From: Streptomyces sp. DvalAA-43
Lineage (GTDB): Bacteria; Actinomycetota; Actinomycetes; Streptomycetales; Streptomycetaceae
Length of the DNA stretch: 64,000 nt
Assembly: GCF_900091725.1 (NCBI RefSeq)
Contig: NZ_FMBW01000087.1
Coordinates: forward strand, 1-64,000
Direction of reading: 5' to 3'
The position numbers were made by a program, and so were the translations under genes. Below are positions 1 through 8,386 of this stretch, piece by piece (positions within the stretch are counted from its first letter, which is position 1; the number at the start of each line of letters is the position of its first letter). Below the pieces are notes generated by a model. That model worked only from the letters and a program-made list of their open reading frames with translations, was not told the origin of the DNA and searched no databases.

Positions 1-3000
1 GCCCCCGCACCGGCCGCCGCTGCTCCGGCAGCCCCGGCCGCTCCGGCGCAGGCCGCTCCGGCCCCTGCCGCGAAGGCCGCCGCGCCCGCCCCGGTCAAGG
101 CCGCGGCCGCGCCGGCCACCGAGGCCCCGGAAGGCCCCGAGTACGTGACGCTGCGCGGCCCGTCGGCCGCCGTCGCGAAGAACATGAACGCCTCGCTGGA
201 GCTGCCGACGGCCACGTCCGTCCGCGCCGTCCCGGTGAAGCTGCTCTTCGACAACCGCATCGTCATCAACAACCACCTGAAGCGCGCCCGGGGCGGGAAG
301 ATCTCCTTCACGCACCTCATCGGCTACGCGATGGTGCAGGCCCTCAAGGCCATGCCGGCGATGAACCACTCCTTCGCGCTGAAGGACGGCAAGCCGACCC
401 TGGTCAAGCCGGAGCACGTCAACCTCGGTCTCGCCATCGACCTGGTGAAGCCGAACGGCGACCGCCAGCTGGTCGTCGCGGCCATCAAGAAGGCCGAGAC
501 GCTCAACTTCTTCGAGTTCTGGCAGGCCTACGAGGACATCGTCCGCCGCGCCCGCAACGGCAAGCTCGGCATGGACGACTTCACCGGCGTCACCGCCTCG
601 CTGACCAACCCCGGCGGCATCGGCACCGTCCACTCGGTGCCCCGCCTGATGCCCGGACAGGGCCTCATCATGGGCGTCGGCGCGATGGACTACCCGGCCG
701 AGTTCCAGGGCACCTCCCAGGACACCCTGAACAAGCTGGGCATCTCCAAGGTCATGACGCTGACCTCGACGTACGACCACCGGGTCATCCAGGGCGCCGC
801 CTCCGGCGAGTTCCTGCGGATCGTCGCCCAGCTCCTGCTCGGCGAGAACGAGTTCTACGACGAGATCTTCAAGTCGCTGCGCATCCCGTACGAGCCGGTC
901 CGCTGGCTCACGGACATCGACGCCTCGCACGACAACGACGTGACCAAGGCCGCGCGGGTCTTCGAGCTGATCCACTCCTACCGGGTCCGCGGCCACGTCA
1001 TGGCCGACACCGACCCGCTGGAGTACCGCCAGCGCAAGCACCCCGACCTGGACATCACCGAGCACGGCCTCACCCTGTGGGACCTGGAGCGGGACTTCGC
1101 GGTCGGCGGTTTCGCCGGCAAGTCGCTGATGAAGCTCCGCGACATCCTCGGTGTGCTGCGCGAGTCGTACTGCCGCACCACCGGCATCGAGTTCATGCAC
1201 ATCCAGGACCCGAAGCAGCGCAAGTGGCTCCAGGACCGCGTGGAGCGCCCGCGCGCCCAGCAGCCGGAGCGCGAGGAGCAGCTGCGCATCCTGCGCCGGC
1301 TGAACGCCGCCGAGGCGTTCGAGACCTTCCTGCAGACCAAGTACGTCGGCCAGAAGCGGTTCTCGCTGGAGGGCGGCGAGTCCGTCATCCCGCTGCTCGA
1401 CGCGGTCATCGACTCCGCCGCCGAGGCCCGCCTCGACGAGGTCGTCATCGGCATGGCCCACCGCGGCCGGCTGAACGTGCTGGCGAACATCGTCGGCAAG
1501 TCGTACGCGCAGATCTTCCGCGAGTTCGAGGGCAACCTCGACCCCCGGTCGATGCACGGCTCCGGCGACGTCAAGTACCACCTGGGCGCCGAGGGCACCT
1601 TCACCGGTCTGGACGGCGAGCAGATCAAGGTCTCGCTGGCCGCCAACCCCTCGCACCTGGAGGCGGTCGACCCGGTCCTGGAGGGCATCGCCCGCGCCAA
1701 GCAGGACATCATCAACAAGGGCGGCACGGACTTCACCGTCCTGCCCGTCGCCCTCCACGGCGACGCGGCCTTCGCGGGCCAGGGCGTCGTCGCCGAGACG
1801 CTCAACATGTCGCAGCTGCGCGGCTACCGCACCGGCGGCACCGTGCACGTGGTGATCAACAACCAGGTCGGCTTCACCGCCGCCCCGGAGTCCTCGCGCT
1901 CCTCGATGTACGCCACCGACGTGGCGCGCATGATCGAGGCGCCGATCATCCACGTCAACGGTGACGACCCCGAGGCCGTCGTCCGCGTCGCGCGGCTCGC
2001 CTTCGAGTTCCGGCAGGCGTTCAACAAGGACGTCGTGATCGACCTCATCTGCTACCGCCGCCGCGGTCACAACGAGGGCGACAACCCGGAGTTCACCAAC
2101 CCGCAGATGTACACCCTGATCGACAAGAAGCGCTCGGTGCGCAAGCTCTACACCGAGTCCCTCATCGGTCGCGGCGACATCACGCTGGAAGAGGCGGAGC
2201 AGGCGCTCCAGGACTTCCAGGGCCAGCTGGAGAAGGTCTTCGCGGAGGTCCGCGAGGCCACCTCGCTGCCGGCCCCGGCGCACACCCCCGAGGTCCAGCC
2301 CGAGTTCCCGGTCGCCGTGACCACCGCGATCTCCCCGGAGGTCGTCAAGGTCATCGCCGAGTCCCAGGTCAACATCCCCGACCGGATCACCGTCCACCCC
2401 CGCCTGATGCCGCAGATGCAGCGCCGCGCGGCCTCGGTGGAGAACGGCACGATCGACTGGGGCATGGGCGAGACCCTGGCCATCGGTTCGCTGCTGATGG
2501 AGGGCACCCCGGTCCGGCTCGCCGGCCAGGACACCCGCCGCGGCACCTTCGGCCAGCGCCACGCGGTCCTCGTCGACCAGGTGACCGGCGAGGACTACAC
2601 CCCGCTGCTCTACCTCTCCGACGAGCAGGCCCGCTACAACGTCTACGACTCGCTGCTCAGCGAGTACGCGGCGATGGGCTTCGAGTACGGCTACTCGCTG
2701 GCCCGTCCGGAGTCGCTGGTCGTCTGGGAGGCCCAGTTCGGCGACTTCGTCAACGGCGCGCAGACCGTCGTCGACGAGTTCATCTCCTCGGCCGAGCAGA
2801 AGTGGGGCCAGACCTCCGGCGTCACGCTGCTGCTGCCGCACGGCTACGAGGGCCAGGGCCCGGACCACTCGTCCGCCCGCCCGGAGCGCTTCCTCACGCT
2901 GTGCGCGCAGAACAACATGACGGTCGCCATGCCGACCCTGCCGTCGAACTACTTCCACCTCCTGCGGTGGCAGGTGCACAACCCGCACCACAAGCCGCTG

Positions 3001-3501
3001 ATCGTCTTCACCCCGAAGTCGATGCTCCGCCTCAAGGCGGCCGCGTCGAAGGTGGAGGAGTTCACCACCGGCGGCTTCCGCCCGGTGATCGGCGACGACT
3101 CGGTGAACCCGGCCGACGTCCGCAAGGTCGTCTTCTGCGCCGGCAAGGTCTACTACGACCTGGAGGCCGAGCGTACGAAGCGCGGCGTCACGGACACCGC
3201 GATCATCCGTCTGGAGCGCCTGTACCCCCTGCCGGGTGCCGAGCTCCAGGCCGAGATCGCCAAGTACCCGAACGCCGAGAAGTACCTCTGGACCCAGGAG
3301 GAGCCGGCCAACCAGGGCGCCTGGCCGTTCATCGCCCTGAACCTGATCGACCACCTGGACCTGGCCGTCGGCGCCGACGTCCCGCACGGTGAGCGCCTGC
3401 GCCGCATCTCGCGCCCGCACAGCTCGTCCCCGGCGGTCGGCTCGGCCAAGCGCCACCAGGCCGAGCAGGCCCAGCTGGTCGCCGAGGTCTTCGAGGCCTG
3501 A
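1..3501 (+). CDS. kgd: Multifunctional 2-oxoglutarate decarboxylase/dehydrogenase E1 (KGD), 3' part
   Basis: The frame is open from base 1, so the start lies upstream of the window. The first ~45 residues are an Ala-Pro-Lys-rich linker, as found between the N-terminal segment and the catalytic part of actinobacterial KGD. An E2-like acyltransferase domain follows, with its conserved DHR motif near visible residue 260. The thiamine-diphosphate E1 domains come next: an HRGRLN segment, then a GDAAF...NNQVGF TPP-binding motif around residue 588, then a transketolase-like C-terminal region. The enzyme decarboxylates 2-oxoglutarate in the TCA cycle, makes succinic semialdehyde, and acts as E1/E2 in the oxoglutarate dehydrogenase complex. 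The actinobacterial E1-E2 fusion is established family knowledge. The gene looks intact from the linker to the stop and is closed by a strong hairpin. Confidence 0.96.
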   Translation, partial: APAPAAAAPAAPAAPAQAAPAPAAKAAAPAPVKAAAAPATEAPEGPEYVTLRGPSAAVAKNMNASLELPTATSVRAVPVKLLFDNRIVINNHLKRARGGKISFTHLIGYAMVQALKAMPAMNHSFALKDGKPTLVKPEHVNLGLAIDLVKPNGDRQLVVAAIKKAETLNFFEFWQAYEDIVRRARNGKLGMDDFTGVTASLTNPGGIGTVHSVPRLMPGQGLIMGVGAMDYPAEFQGTSQDTLNKLGISKVMTLTSTYDHRVIQGAASGEFLRIVAQLLLGENEFYDEIFKSLRIPYEPVRWLTDIDASHDNDVTKAARVFELIHSYRVRGHVMADTDPLEYRQRKHPDLDITEHGLTLWDLERDFAVGGFAGKSLMKLRDILGVLRESYCRTTGIEFMHIQDPKQRKWLQDRVERPRAQQPEREEQLRILRRLNAAEAFETFLQTKYVGQKRFSLEGGESVIPLLDAVIDSAAEARLDEVVIGMAHRGRLNVLANIVGKSYAQIFREFEGNLDPRSMHGSGDVKYHLGAEGTFTGLDGEQIKVSLAANPSHLEAVDPVLEGIARAKQDIINKGGTDFTVLPVALHGDAAFAGQGVVAETLNMSQLRGYRTGGTVHVVINNQVGFTAAPESSRSSMYATDVARMIEAPIIHVNGDDPEAVVRVARLAFEFRQAFNKDVVIDLICYRRRGHNEGDNPEFTNPQMYTLIDKKRSVRKLYTESLIGRGDITLEEAEQALQDFQGQLEKVFAEVREATSLPAPAHTPEVQPEFPVAVTTAISPEVVKVIAESQVNIPDRITVHPRLMPQMQRRAASVENGTIDWGMGETLAIGSLLMEGTPVRLAGQDTRRGTFGQRHAVLVDQVTGEDYTPLLYLSDEQARYNVYDSLLSEYAAMGFEYGYSLARPESLVVWEAQFGDFVNGAQTVVDEFISSAEQKWGQTSGVTLLLPHGYEGQGPDHSSARPERFLTLCAQNNMTVAMPTLPSNYFHLLRWQVHNPHHKPLIVFTPKSMLRLKAAASKVEEFTTGGFRPVIGDDSVNPADVRKVVFCAGKVYYDLEAERTKRGVTDTAIIRLERLYPLPGAELQAEIAKYPNAEKYLWTQEEPANQGAWPFIALNLIDHLDLAVGADVPHGERLRRISRPHSSSPAVGSAKRHQAEQAQLVAEVFEA

Positions 3502-3519
3502 TCCGCTGACGCACCGACA

Positions 3520-3558
3520 GGGGCCCCCTCCCGCGAGACGATCGCGGGAGGGGGCCCC
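3520..3558. terminator. 17-bp perfect hairpin between converging kgd and fxsT2
   Basis: Arms 3520-3536 and 3542-3558 are exact reverse complements around a 5-base loop, starting 18 bases after the kgd stop. kgd (+) and fxsT2 (-) converge here, so the hairpin could end transcription from both sides. No long T-run follows, which is usual for Streptomyces. Confidence 0.85.
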
Positions 3559-3624
3559 TCGGTATGCGGCGCCGGACCGCGCCAGCCCGGACGGTGCGCG
3601 GCCCCTCCGGACCGTCGGCGGTGC

Positions 3625-3658
3625 GCGGCCCCGTCAGACGAGCGGCCCCGTCAGACGA
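3625..3658. repeat. Exact 17-bp tandem duplication over the fxsT2 stop codon
   Basis: The unit GCGGCCCCGTCAGACGA occurs at 3625-3641 and again at 3642-3658. The second copy contains the fxsT2 stop (complement of 3651-3653) and its last codons. The first copy lies just downstream of the gene. It looks like a slippage duplication and leaves the reading frame unchanged. Confidence 0.8.
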
Positions 3659-6600
3659 TCAGGGGCTCGAAGTCCCAGAAGTCCAGGTGCTCGGCACGCG
3701 CCGGGTCCTCCGCCTGCCGGTAGGCGGAGGCGAGCGGGTGGTCCGCCCCCAGCAGTGCCGTCGTCCGCGGACCGTTCGCCCGGCCCAGCCCGCGCGCCTC
3801 ACCGGTCCGCCCGGTCCGCATCCGGACGAGCATCGCGTTGTACGCGCAGCCGAGCGCCCAGGGGTGTCCCGCGTCGGTCGACCGGACCATCATCGAGCGG
3901 GCCTGCTCGATCGCGTCGACCGCGGCGTCCCGCTCCCCCAGCGCCCAGCGCATCAGTCCGAGGTTCCCCACCGCCCCGATGGTGTACGGGTGTGCGTCGC
4001 CCAGCATCGACCGGTACCCCGCCACCACCCGCTCGTGCAGCAGCAGGGCCCGGTCCGGGTCGCCCGCCCGCCGCTCCGCGCAGGCCGCACTCGCCGTGAT
4101 CAGCAGGGTGAGGGGGTGGTGCTCGCCGAGGAGCCGCTGACAGTCCCGCCGTACCCGGGCCAGGGCGGGCCGGGCGGCGGCCGGGTCGCCCGCGAGGTAC
4201 CGGCACAGCGCGAGGTTGTGCTGGGCGCGCAGGGTCTGCGGGTTGTTGGCGCCGAGCGCCGCCAGATGCCTGCGGACCGTCCGTTCCAGGGCCCCCTCGG
4301 CATCGCGGTGGTGTCCGAGCAGCCGCAGGTCGATGGCGCAGTTGAGTTCCGAGTACAAGGTGGCGGGGGCCTGCTCGCCCAGCACGGACCGCCGCAGGTC
4401 CAGCGTGTGACGGTCCCGCTCGAACGCCTCGCCGTACCGGCCGAGGAGCCGGAGGGAGACCGCGAGGTTGTTGTCCGCGTTCAGGGTCCGGTAGTCCTGC
4501 GGACCGAGGACGGCGAGGTAGCGGTCCCTGATCGAGACGGAGAGCCGCAGCGCCTCGTCGTAGCGGCCCAGGCCCCGCAGGTCGGCGGCGAGACCGCCGG
4601 CGGCGCGCAGGTGCTCCAGGTCGTGGTCGCCGTGTTCGGCCGCGAGGTAGTCGGCCGCCGCCCGCTCCACGCGTTCGCTGGTCCGGTAGTCACCGAGGGC
4701 GCGGAGCAGGTTGGCGTAGTGGTGGCCGAGGTCCCAGATCCGGGGGTGGGTCGCGCCGAGCAGGGCCGTCCAGGAGGTCATGGCCGGTTCGGCGAGCCGG
4801 ACGCCGCTGCCGTACTCGCCCGAGAGGTACAGGTAGCGCAGGCAGTCGAGGACGAGGTCCTGCACCGCGGGCGCGGTGCTCTCCAGCACCTCCGCCCACT
4901 TCAGGTGCGGGGTGAGCGCGGCGTACGTGGTCCACATCCGTACGTCGGAGGGCTGCCCCCGGTCGACGGCGGCGAGCGCGCCACGGGCCGCTTCGGCGCA
5001 GGCCGCGTGGTCGGCCGGGGGCAGTTCGTCCCGCATCATGCGGTGGATCATGCGGTGCATGTGGAGGGCCCGGCTCGGGTCCACCGGCCCCCGGCCCGAG
5101 GGCACCGTGGTCTCCAGCCTGACGACCGAGTAGCGCAGCAGCTGCTGGACCGCCCGGTCGAGCCGGTCGGGGTCGGTGAGTGCCTCCAGGCCGGCGACGG
5201 TGTCCCAGGCGACCTCGTGCAGCAGGCGCAGGGGAATGGAATCGGGTGCGAAGAAACTGCACAGCCGCAGCAGGCCGGCGGCTTCCGGGGCGGTCTCCCA
5301 GAGCTTGTTCAACAGGAGCGACCAGGCCGTGCGGAAGGTCAGCGGGAAGTCGACGGAGACCTTGACGACGTCCTGGCCGATGCCGCCTTCGAGGAGTCCG
5401 ATGTACTCCTCGACCGACATCTCCGAGTCGTTGAGCCAGCCCGCCGTCTGGTCCAGGAGGAGCGGGAGGTCCTCCAGGGCCTCGGCCAGCCGGCCGGAAT
5501 CGTGCGGGGTCAGACGCGGTGCGCGGCGGCGGATGAAGGCGACCGACTCGTCGCGTTCGTAGACCGGGACCTCGACGAGGTCGCTGTTGTGCTCGCTCCA
5601 CTCCGGGTTGCGGGAGGTGATCAGCACGTGCCCGGGGCCGGTCGGCACCAGGTCCCAGATGTGCTCGGGCTCGTCCGCCCCGTCCAGGACCAGCAGCCAG
5701 TGGGAGAACGGCTCGCCGCGCCGCAGCGCGTCCCGGACGGCCCGCAGCCGCTCCCCGTACTCGGCGCCCGTGGACAGGCCCAGTTCGGGGGCGAGTTCGG
5801 CGAGCCGCTGCCGGTAGAAGGAGCGGCGCTCGGCCGACACCCACCACACCACGTCGTACTCGGAGCCGAACCGGTAGACGTACTCCGCCGCCAGCTGCGT
5901 CTTGCCCACCCCGGACATGCCGTGCAGCGCCACGACCCCGGCACCGGGGCGGGCCTCGTTCAGTGCCTCGTACGTCGCCGCCAGCAGCTCGTCGCGGCCG
6001 GTGAACCGGGTGTTGCGGCGCGGCACCCCGCCCCACACCTGTGGGACGTCGGCCGGATACCGGGGCCCTTTCCGGGGCCCCGCGGCCTCGGGCAGCGGGT
6101 CGGTGGGCAGCCCCAGACGGGCCAGGAGCCGCCGTTCCGCCTCCTCGGCGCCGACGTTGGTCAGGTCGGCCGCGCCGAAGACCGACGCGGCGCCGGGCAG
6201 CGCGGACGTGGTGACGCAGACGGCGGCGAACCGGTCGGGCGCGGCGGCGACGACCTCCCGCAGCGCCCTGTTCCACTCCTCGTGCCCGCGCGGCGCCGGC
6301 TGGAAGTACCAGTCGCTGAGGACCGCCAGCACCTGGCCCCGGGCGAGCGTCAGATCGCGCAGCGACTCCTCCAGCGGAACCTCCGCCGGAGGGTCCCAGC
6401 GCTGCTGGACCACCGTCACCCCGCGCCGCTCCAGACGGTCCCCGATCCACTCCGCCCAGGCCCGGTTGAACCCGGCGAAACTGATGGTGACGTGGTCGAC
6501 CGGACCGGGCGTGGTGCGCGGGACCGGGGGCCCCTCGAAGGGCGCGAGGCCCTCTGCGTCGGCCGGATCGCTCTCCGGCCACCCGCGCGGTTCCGGGTCC

Positions 6601-7049
6601 TCGGGTGGCTGGGCGGGGACGTATCCGAGGACCGCGGTCGCGCCGGTGTCGTCCGGGGCGCCCTCCGCCTGCGGGGTGATCCGGCAGGGCAGGGCGGCCT
6701 TGCGGACCGGTGTCCCCCACTGGTTGGTGAGGGTCAGCCACAGTTCGGCGGGCCCGGTGGCCCGGCCCGCGGTGACGACGAACCGGGCCGGGCCGTACGT
6801 GCCCCCGTAGCGGTGCAGTACGAGCGCGGGGTCGTCGAGCACCTCGCAGACGAAGTGCCGCCCCCCGTCCAGCGCGACGGTGAAGGTCAGCTCCTCGTCC
6901 TGGTACGGCCACGCGTCCGGGTCCTCCTCGCCCCGCGGCCCGAGCGGACCGCGCAGGTCGACGGTGACGAGGTAGGCGCACCCGGCCTCGGCCTCGTGGG
7001 GCCGGCTGACGACGGGTTCGATGAGCAGGGTCGGATCGTCGCCGTTCAC
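3651..7049 (-). CDS. fxsT: FxSxx-COOH system TIR/NB-ARC/TPR protein, second copy (fxsT2)
   Basis: This is a 1132-residue protein. Residues 1-~135 form a domain rich in predicted beta strands that is absent from the other copy. A Pro-rich linker leads to a TIR-like domain (~186-320) starting VTISFAGFNRAW and carrying a glutamate at 258 in an EEW motif, where TIR NADases have their catalytic Glu. An NB-ARC NTPase follows, with Walker A GMSGVGKT at 377-384 and a Walker B-like LLVLDGAD. The C-terminal half is tetratricopeptide repeats and ends in WDFEPLIV. The GTG start at 7049 overlaps the CHAT gene stop by 4 bases (GTGA), so translation is coupled. The family is found with FxSxx-COOH peptide cassettes. 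The role is inferred to be a STAND-type switch: TPRs sense, NB-ARC oligomerises, TIR signals or cleaves NAD+. The ligand is unknown. Confidence 0.85.
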   Translation of the reverse strand: MNGDDPTLLIEPVVSRPHEAEAGCAYLVTVDLRGPLGPRGEEDPDAWPYQDEELTFTVALDGGRHFVCEVLDDPALVLHRYGGTYGPARFVVTAGRATGPAELWLTLTNQWGTPVRKAALPCRITPQAEGAPDDTGATAVLGYVPAQPPEDPEPRGWPESDPADAEGLAPFEGPPVPRTTPGPVDHVTISFAGFNRAWAEWIGDRLERRGVTVVQQRWDPPAEVPLEESLRDLTLARGQVLAVLSDWYFQPAPRGHEEWNRALREVVAAAPDRFAAVCVTTSALPGAASVFGAADLTNVGAEEAERRLLARLGLPTDPLPEAAGPRKGPRYPADVPQVWGGVPRRNTRFTGRDELLAATYEALNEARPGAGVVALHGMSGVGKTQLAAEYVYRFGSEYDVVWWVSAERRSFYRQRLAELAPELGLSTGAEYGERLRAVRDALRRGEPFSHWLLVLDGADEPEHIWDLVPTGPGHVLITSRNPEWSEHNSDLVEVPVYERDESVAFIRRRAPRLTPHDSGRLAEALEDLPLLLDQTAGWLNDSEMSVEEYIGLLEGGIGQDVVKVSVDFPLTFRTAWSLLLNKLWETAPEAAGLLRLCSFFAPDSIPLRLLHEVAWDTVAGLEALTDPDRLDRAVQQLLRYSVVRLETTVPSGRGPVDPSRALHMHRMIHRMMRDELPPADHAACAEAARGALAAVDRGQPSDVRMWTTYAALTPHLKWAEVLESTAPAVQDLVLDCLRYLYLSGEYGSGVRLAEPAMTSWTALLGATHPRIWDLGHHYANLLRALGDYRTSERVERAAADYLAAEHGDHDLEHLRAAGGLAADLRGLGRYDEALRLSVSIRDRYLAVLGPQDYRTLNADNNLAVSLRLLGRYGEAFERDRHTLDLRRSVLGEQAPATLYSELNCAIDLRLLGHHRDAEGALERTVRRHLAALGANNPQTLRAQHNLALCRYLAGDPAAARPALARVRRDCQRLLGEHHPLTLLITASAACAERRAGDPDRALLLHERVVAGYRSMLGDAHPYTIGAVGNLGLMRWALGERDAAVDAIEQARSMMVRSTDAGHPWALGCAYNAMLVRMRTGRTGEARGLGRANGPRTTALLGADHPLASAYRQAEDPARAEHLDFWDFEPLIV

Positions 7050-8386
7050 CGTGCGTCCCCTTCCCCGCCCGTCGCCGTGCCGGGGCGTGGTCCGCTGAGG
7101 CTGAGCGTGCTGAGCGGATGCCCGTAGTACTGGAACATGAGGCTGTACAGCAGACGCAGGACGGGTCTCTGTCCGTCCACGTTCAACCGTCCTTCGTGCC
7201 GGGTGCGCGGCAGGTTCGTCAAGGGGCCGAACTCGTCCAGCGCGCGGGCCCGGAAGAGGCGCAGCGAGTCGGCCACCGGCCGCCAGGGTTCGGCGGCCAG
7301 GGTGCCGACGAGTTGCCGGATGAGTTCGCGTGCCTCGCTGTCGCCGACCTGTCCGGCCGCGACGACGCAGCCTCCGGCGCCCTTGCGGAGGAAGAGTTCG
7401 GTGAAGCCCCGCAGGTCCGTCTCGCCCAGCCCGGTGTTGCGGACGAACCTGGCCGAGTGGCAGGCGTTGAGACAGACCATCGAGTGGTCCTTGTCGAGCA
7501 CCGTCATCGGGCGGTCGTCGTACTCGGCCCAGGTCACCTCGGCGAGGGTGAGCGCGTCGACCCGGTCGTCGTAGGTGCCGTGGGCCGCCATGTAGACGAG
7601 GCCGACGGGATCGGCCGGGCATCCGTCGAGCTCGTCGAGGAAGCCGTCGATCGTCAGGTGGGGGCGGTGCGCGTACCCCTGGAAGGCCGCCATGTCGGCC
7701 CGCATGTCATGGATGTGCCGTACGCCGTCGTGGTACGGGCGGGCCGGGCGCGGGTCGTGGAAGTAGTAGCCGAGCACATCGCCAGCGGCCGACACGGACG
7801 CTTCGGGCAGCACCAGTTCGGTGCTGCGGATGGTGAGCCACCGGGTGACCGCGACGAGGGCGCCGAGCAGCCCTTCGCCCAGCCCGTCGGCCGGTTCGGC
7901 CGGCAGCCAGAACGCCTCCCAGGGGATCTCGTAGCCGGTGTCGTCGTGGATGGTGACCTGGAGCGCGTCGCCGTGCAGCGCGCGGGCCCGGTTGAGCCAG
8001 GCGGCGAGCCGTCGCTGGTTCCGGGACCAGTGCCGGATGTCGCGGAGCAGCTGGGAGGGGGCGGGGCCGTCGCCCAGGGCGTTGCCCAGGCCGATGCCGG
8101 TGGGGCGCAGCTGGGTCGGCCCGGTGGTGTACGGGAGCGGGGGGATGCCTTCGCACCAGGCGCTGACGCCGAACGTCTGGGCGCCGCCGTGGCATTCGTG
8201 GTGCGGGACGACCGTGATCCGGGCGGTGTGCGGTGGGGGCCGGCTGTCGGCGTCGGCCTCCGTGAGCCCGAGCCGTTCGCGCAGTCCGGTGCGCACCCCG
8301 GCCGGTACGGGGGTTCTGGCGAGCCGCCGGCCGGTGGCCACGGAGTTCTCCAGCAGACGGCGGAGCCCCGCGGATTCACCGCCCAC
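7046..8386 (-). CDS. CHAT-domain caspase-like protease
   Basis: The protein is 446 residues long. Its C-terminal half shows both catalytic positions of the CHAT (caspase HetF-associated with TPRs) family: His269 in VYMAAHG and Cys309 in CLNACHS, so it is probably an active cysteine peptidase. The first ~200 residues match no family I can name. I chose GTG at 8386 because a GAGG lies 8 bases upstream; this start overlaps the ChlD-like gene by 11 bases. Upstream residues in the same frame are Arg/Ser/Pro-rich and look like non-coding read-through. The stop overlaps fxsT2 by 4 bases. In other bacteria CHAT proteases act as effectors activated by TPR or NTPase partners, so fxsT2 is the likely controller. 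Its substrate is not visible. Confidence 0.82.
   Translation of the reverse strand: MGGESAGLRRLLENSVATGRRLARTPVPAGVRTGLRERLGLTEADADSRPPPHTARITVVPHHECHGGAQTFGVSAWCEGIPPLPYTTGPTQLRPTGIGLGNALGDGPAPSQLLRDIRHWSRNQRRLAAWLNRARALHGDALQVTIHDDTGYEIPWEAFWLPAEPADGLGEGLLGALVAVTRWLTIRSTELVLPEASVSAAGDVLGYYFHDPRPARPYHDGVRHIHDMRADMAAFQGYAHRPHLTIDGFLDELDGCPADPVGLVYMAAHGTYDDRVDALTLAEVTWAEYDDRPMTVLDKDHSMVCLNACHSARFVRNTGLGETDLRGFTELFLRKGAGGCVVAAGQVGDSEARELIRQLVGTLAAEPWRPVADSLRLFRARALDEFGPLTNLPRTRHEGRLNVDGQRPVLRLLYSLMFQYYGHPLSTLSLSGPRPGTATGGEGDAR

Noticed and set aside
3564..7127. 1187-residue plus-strand ORF
   Set aside because: It is antisense to fxsT2; its Arg/Gly/Val-rich sequence shows no domain and arises from GC-biased third positions of the real gene.
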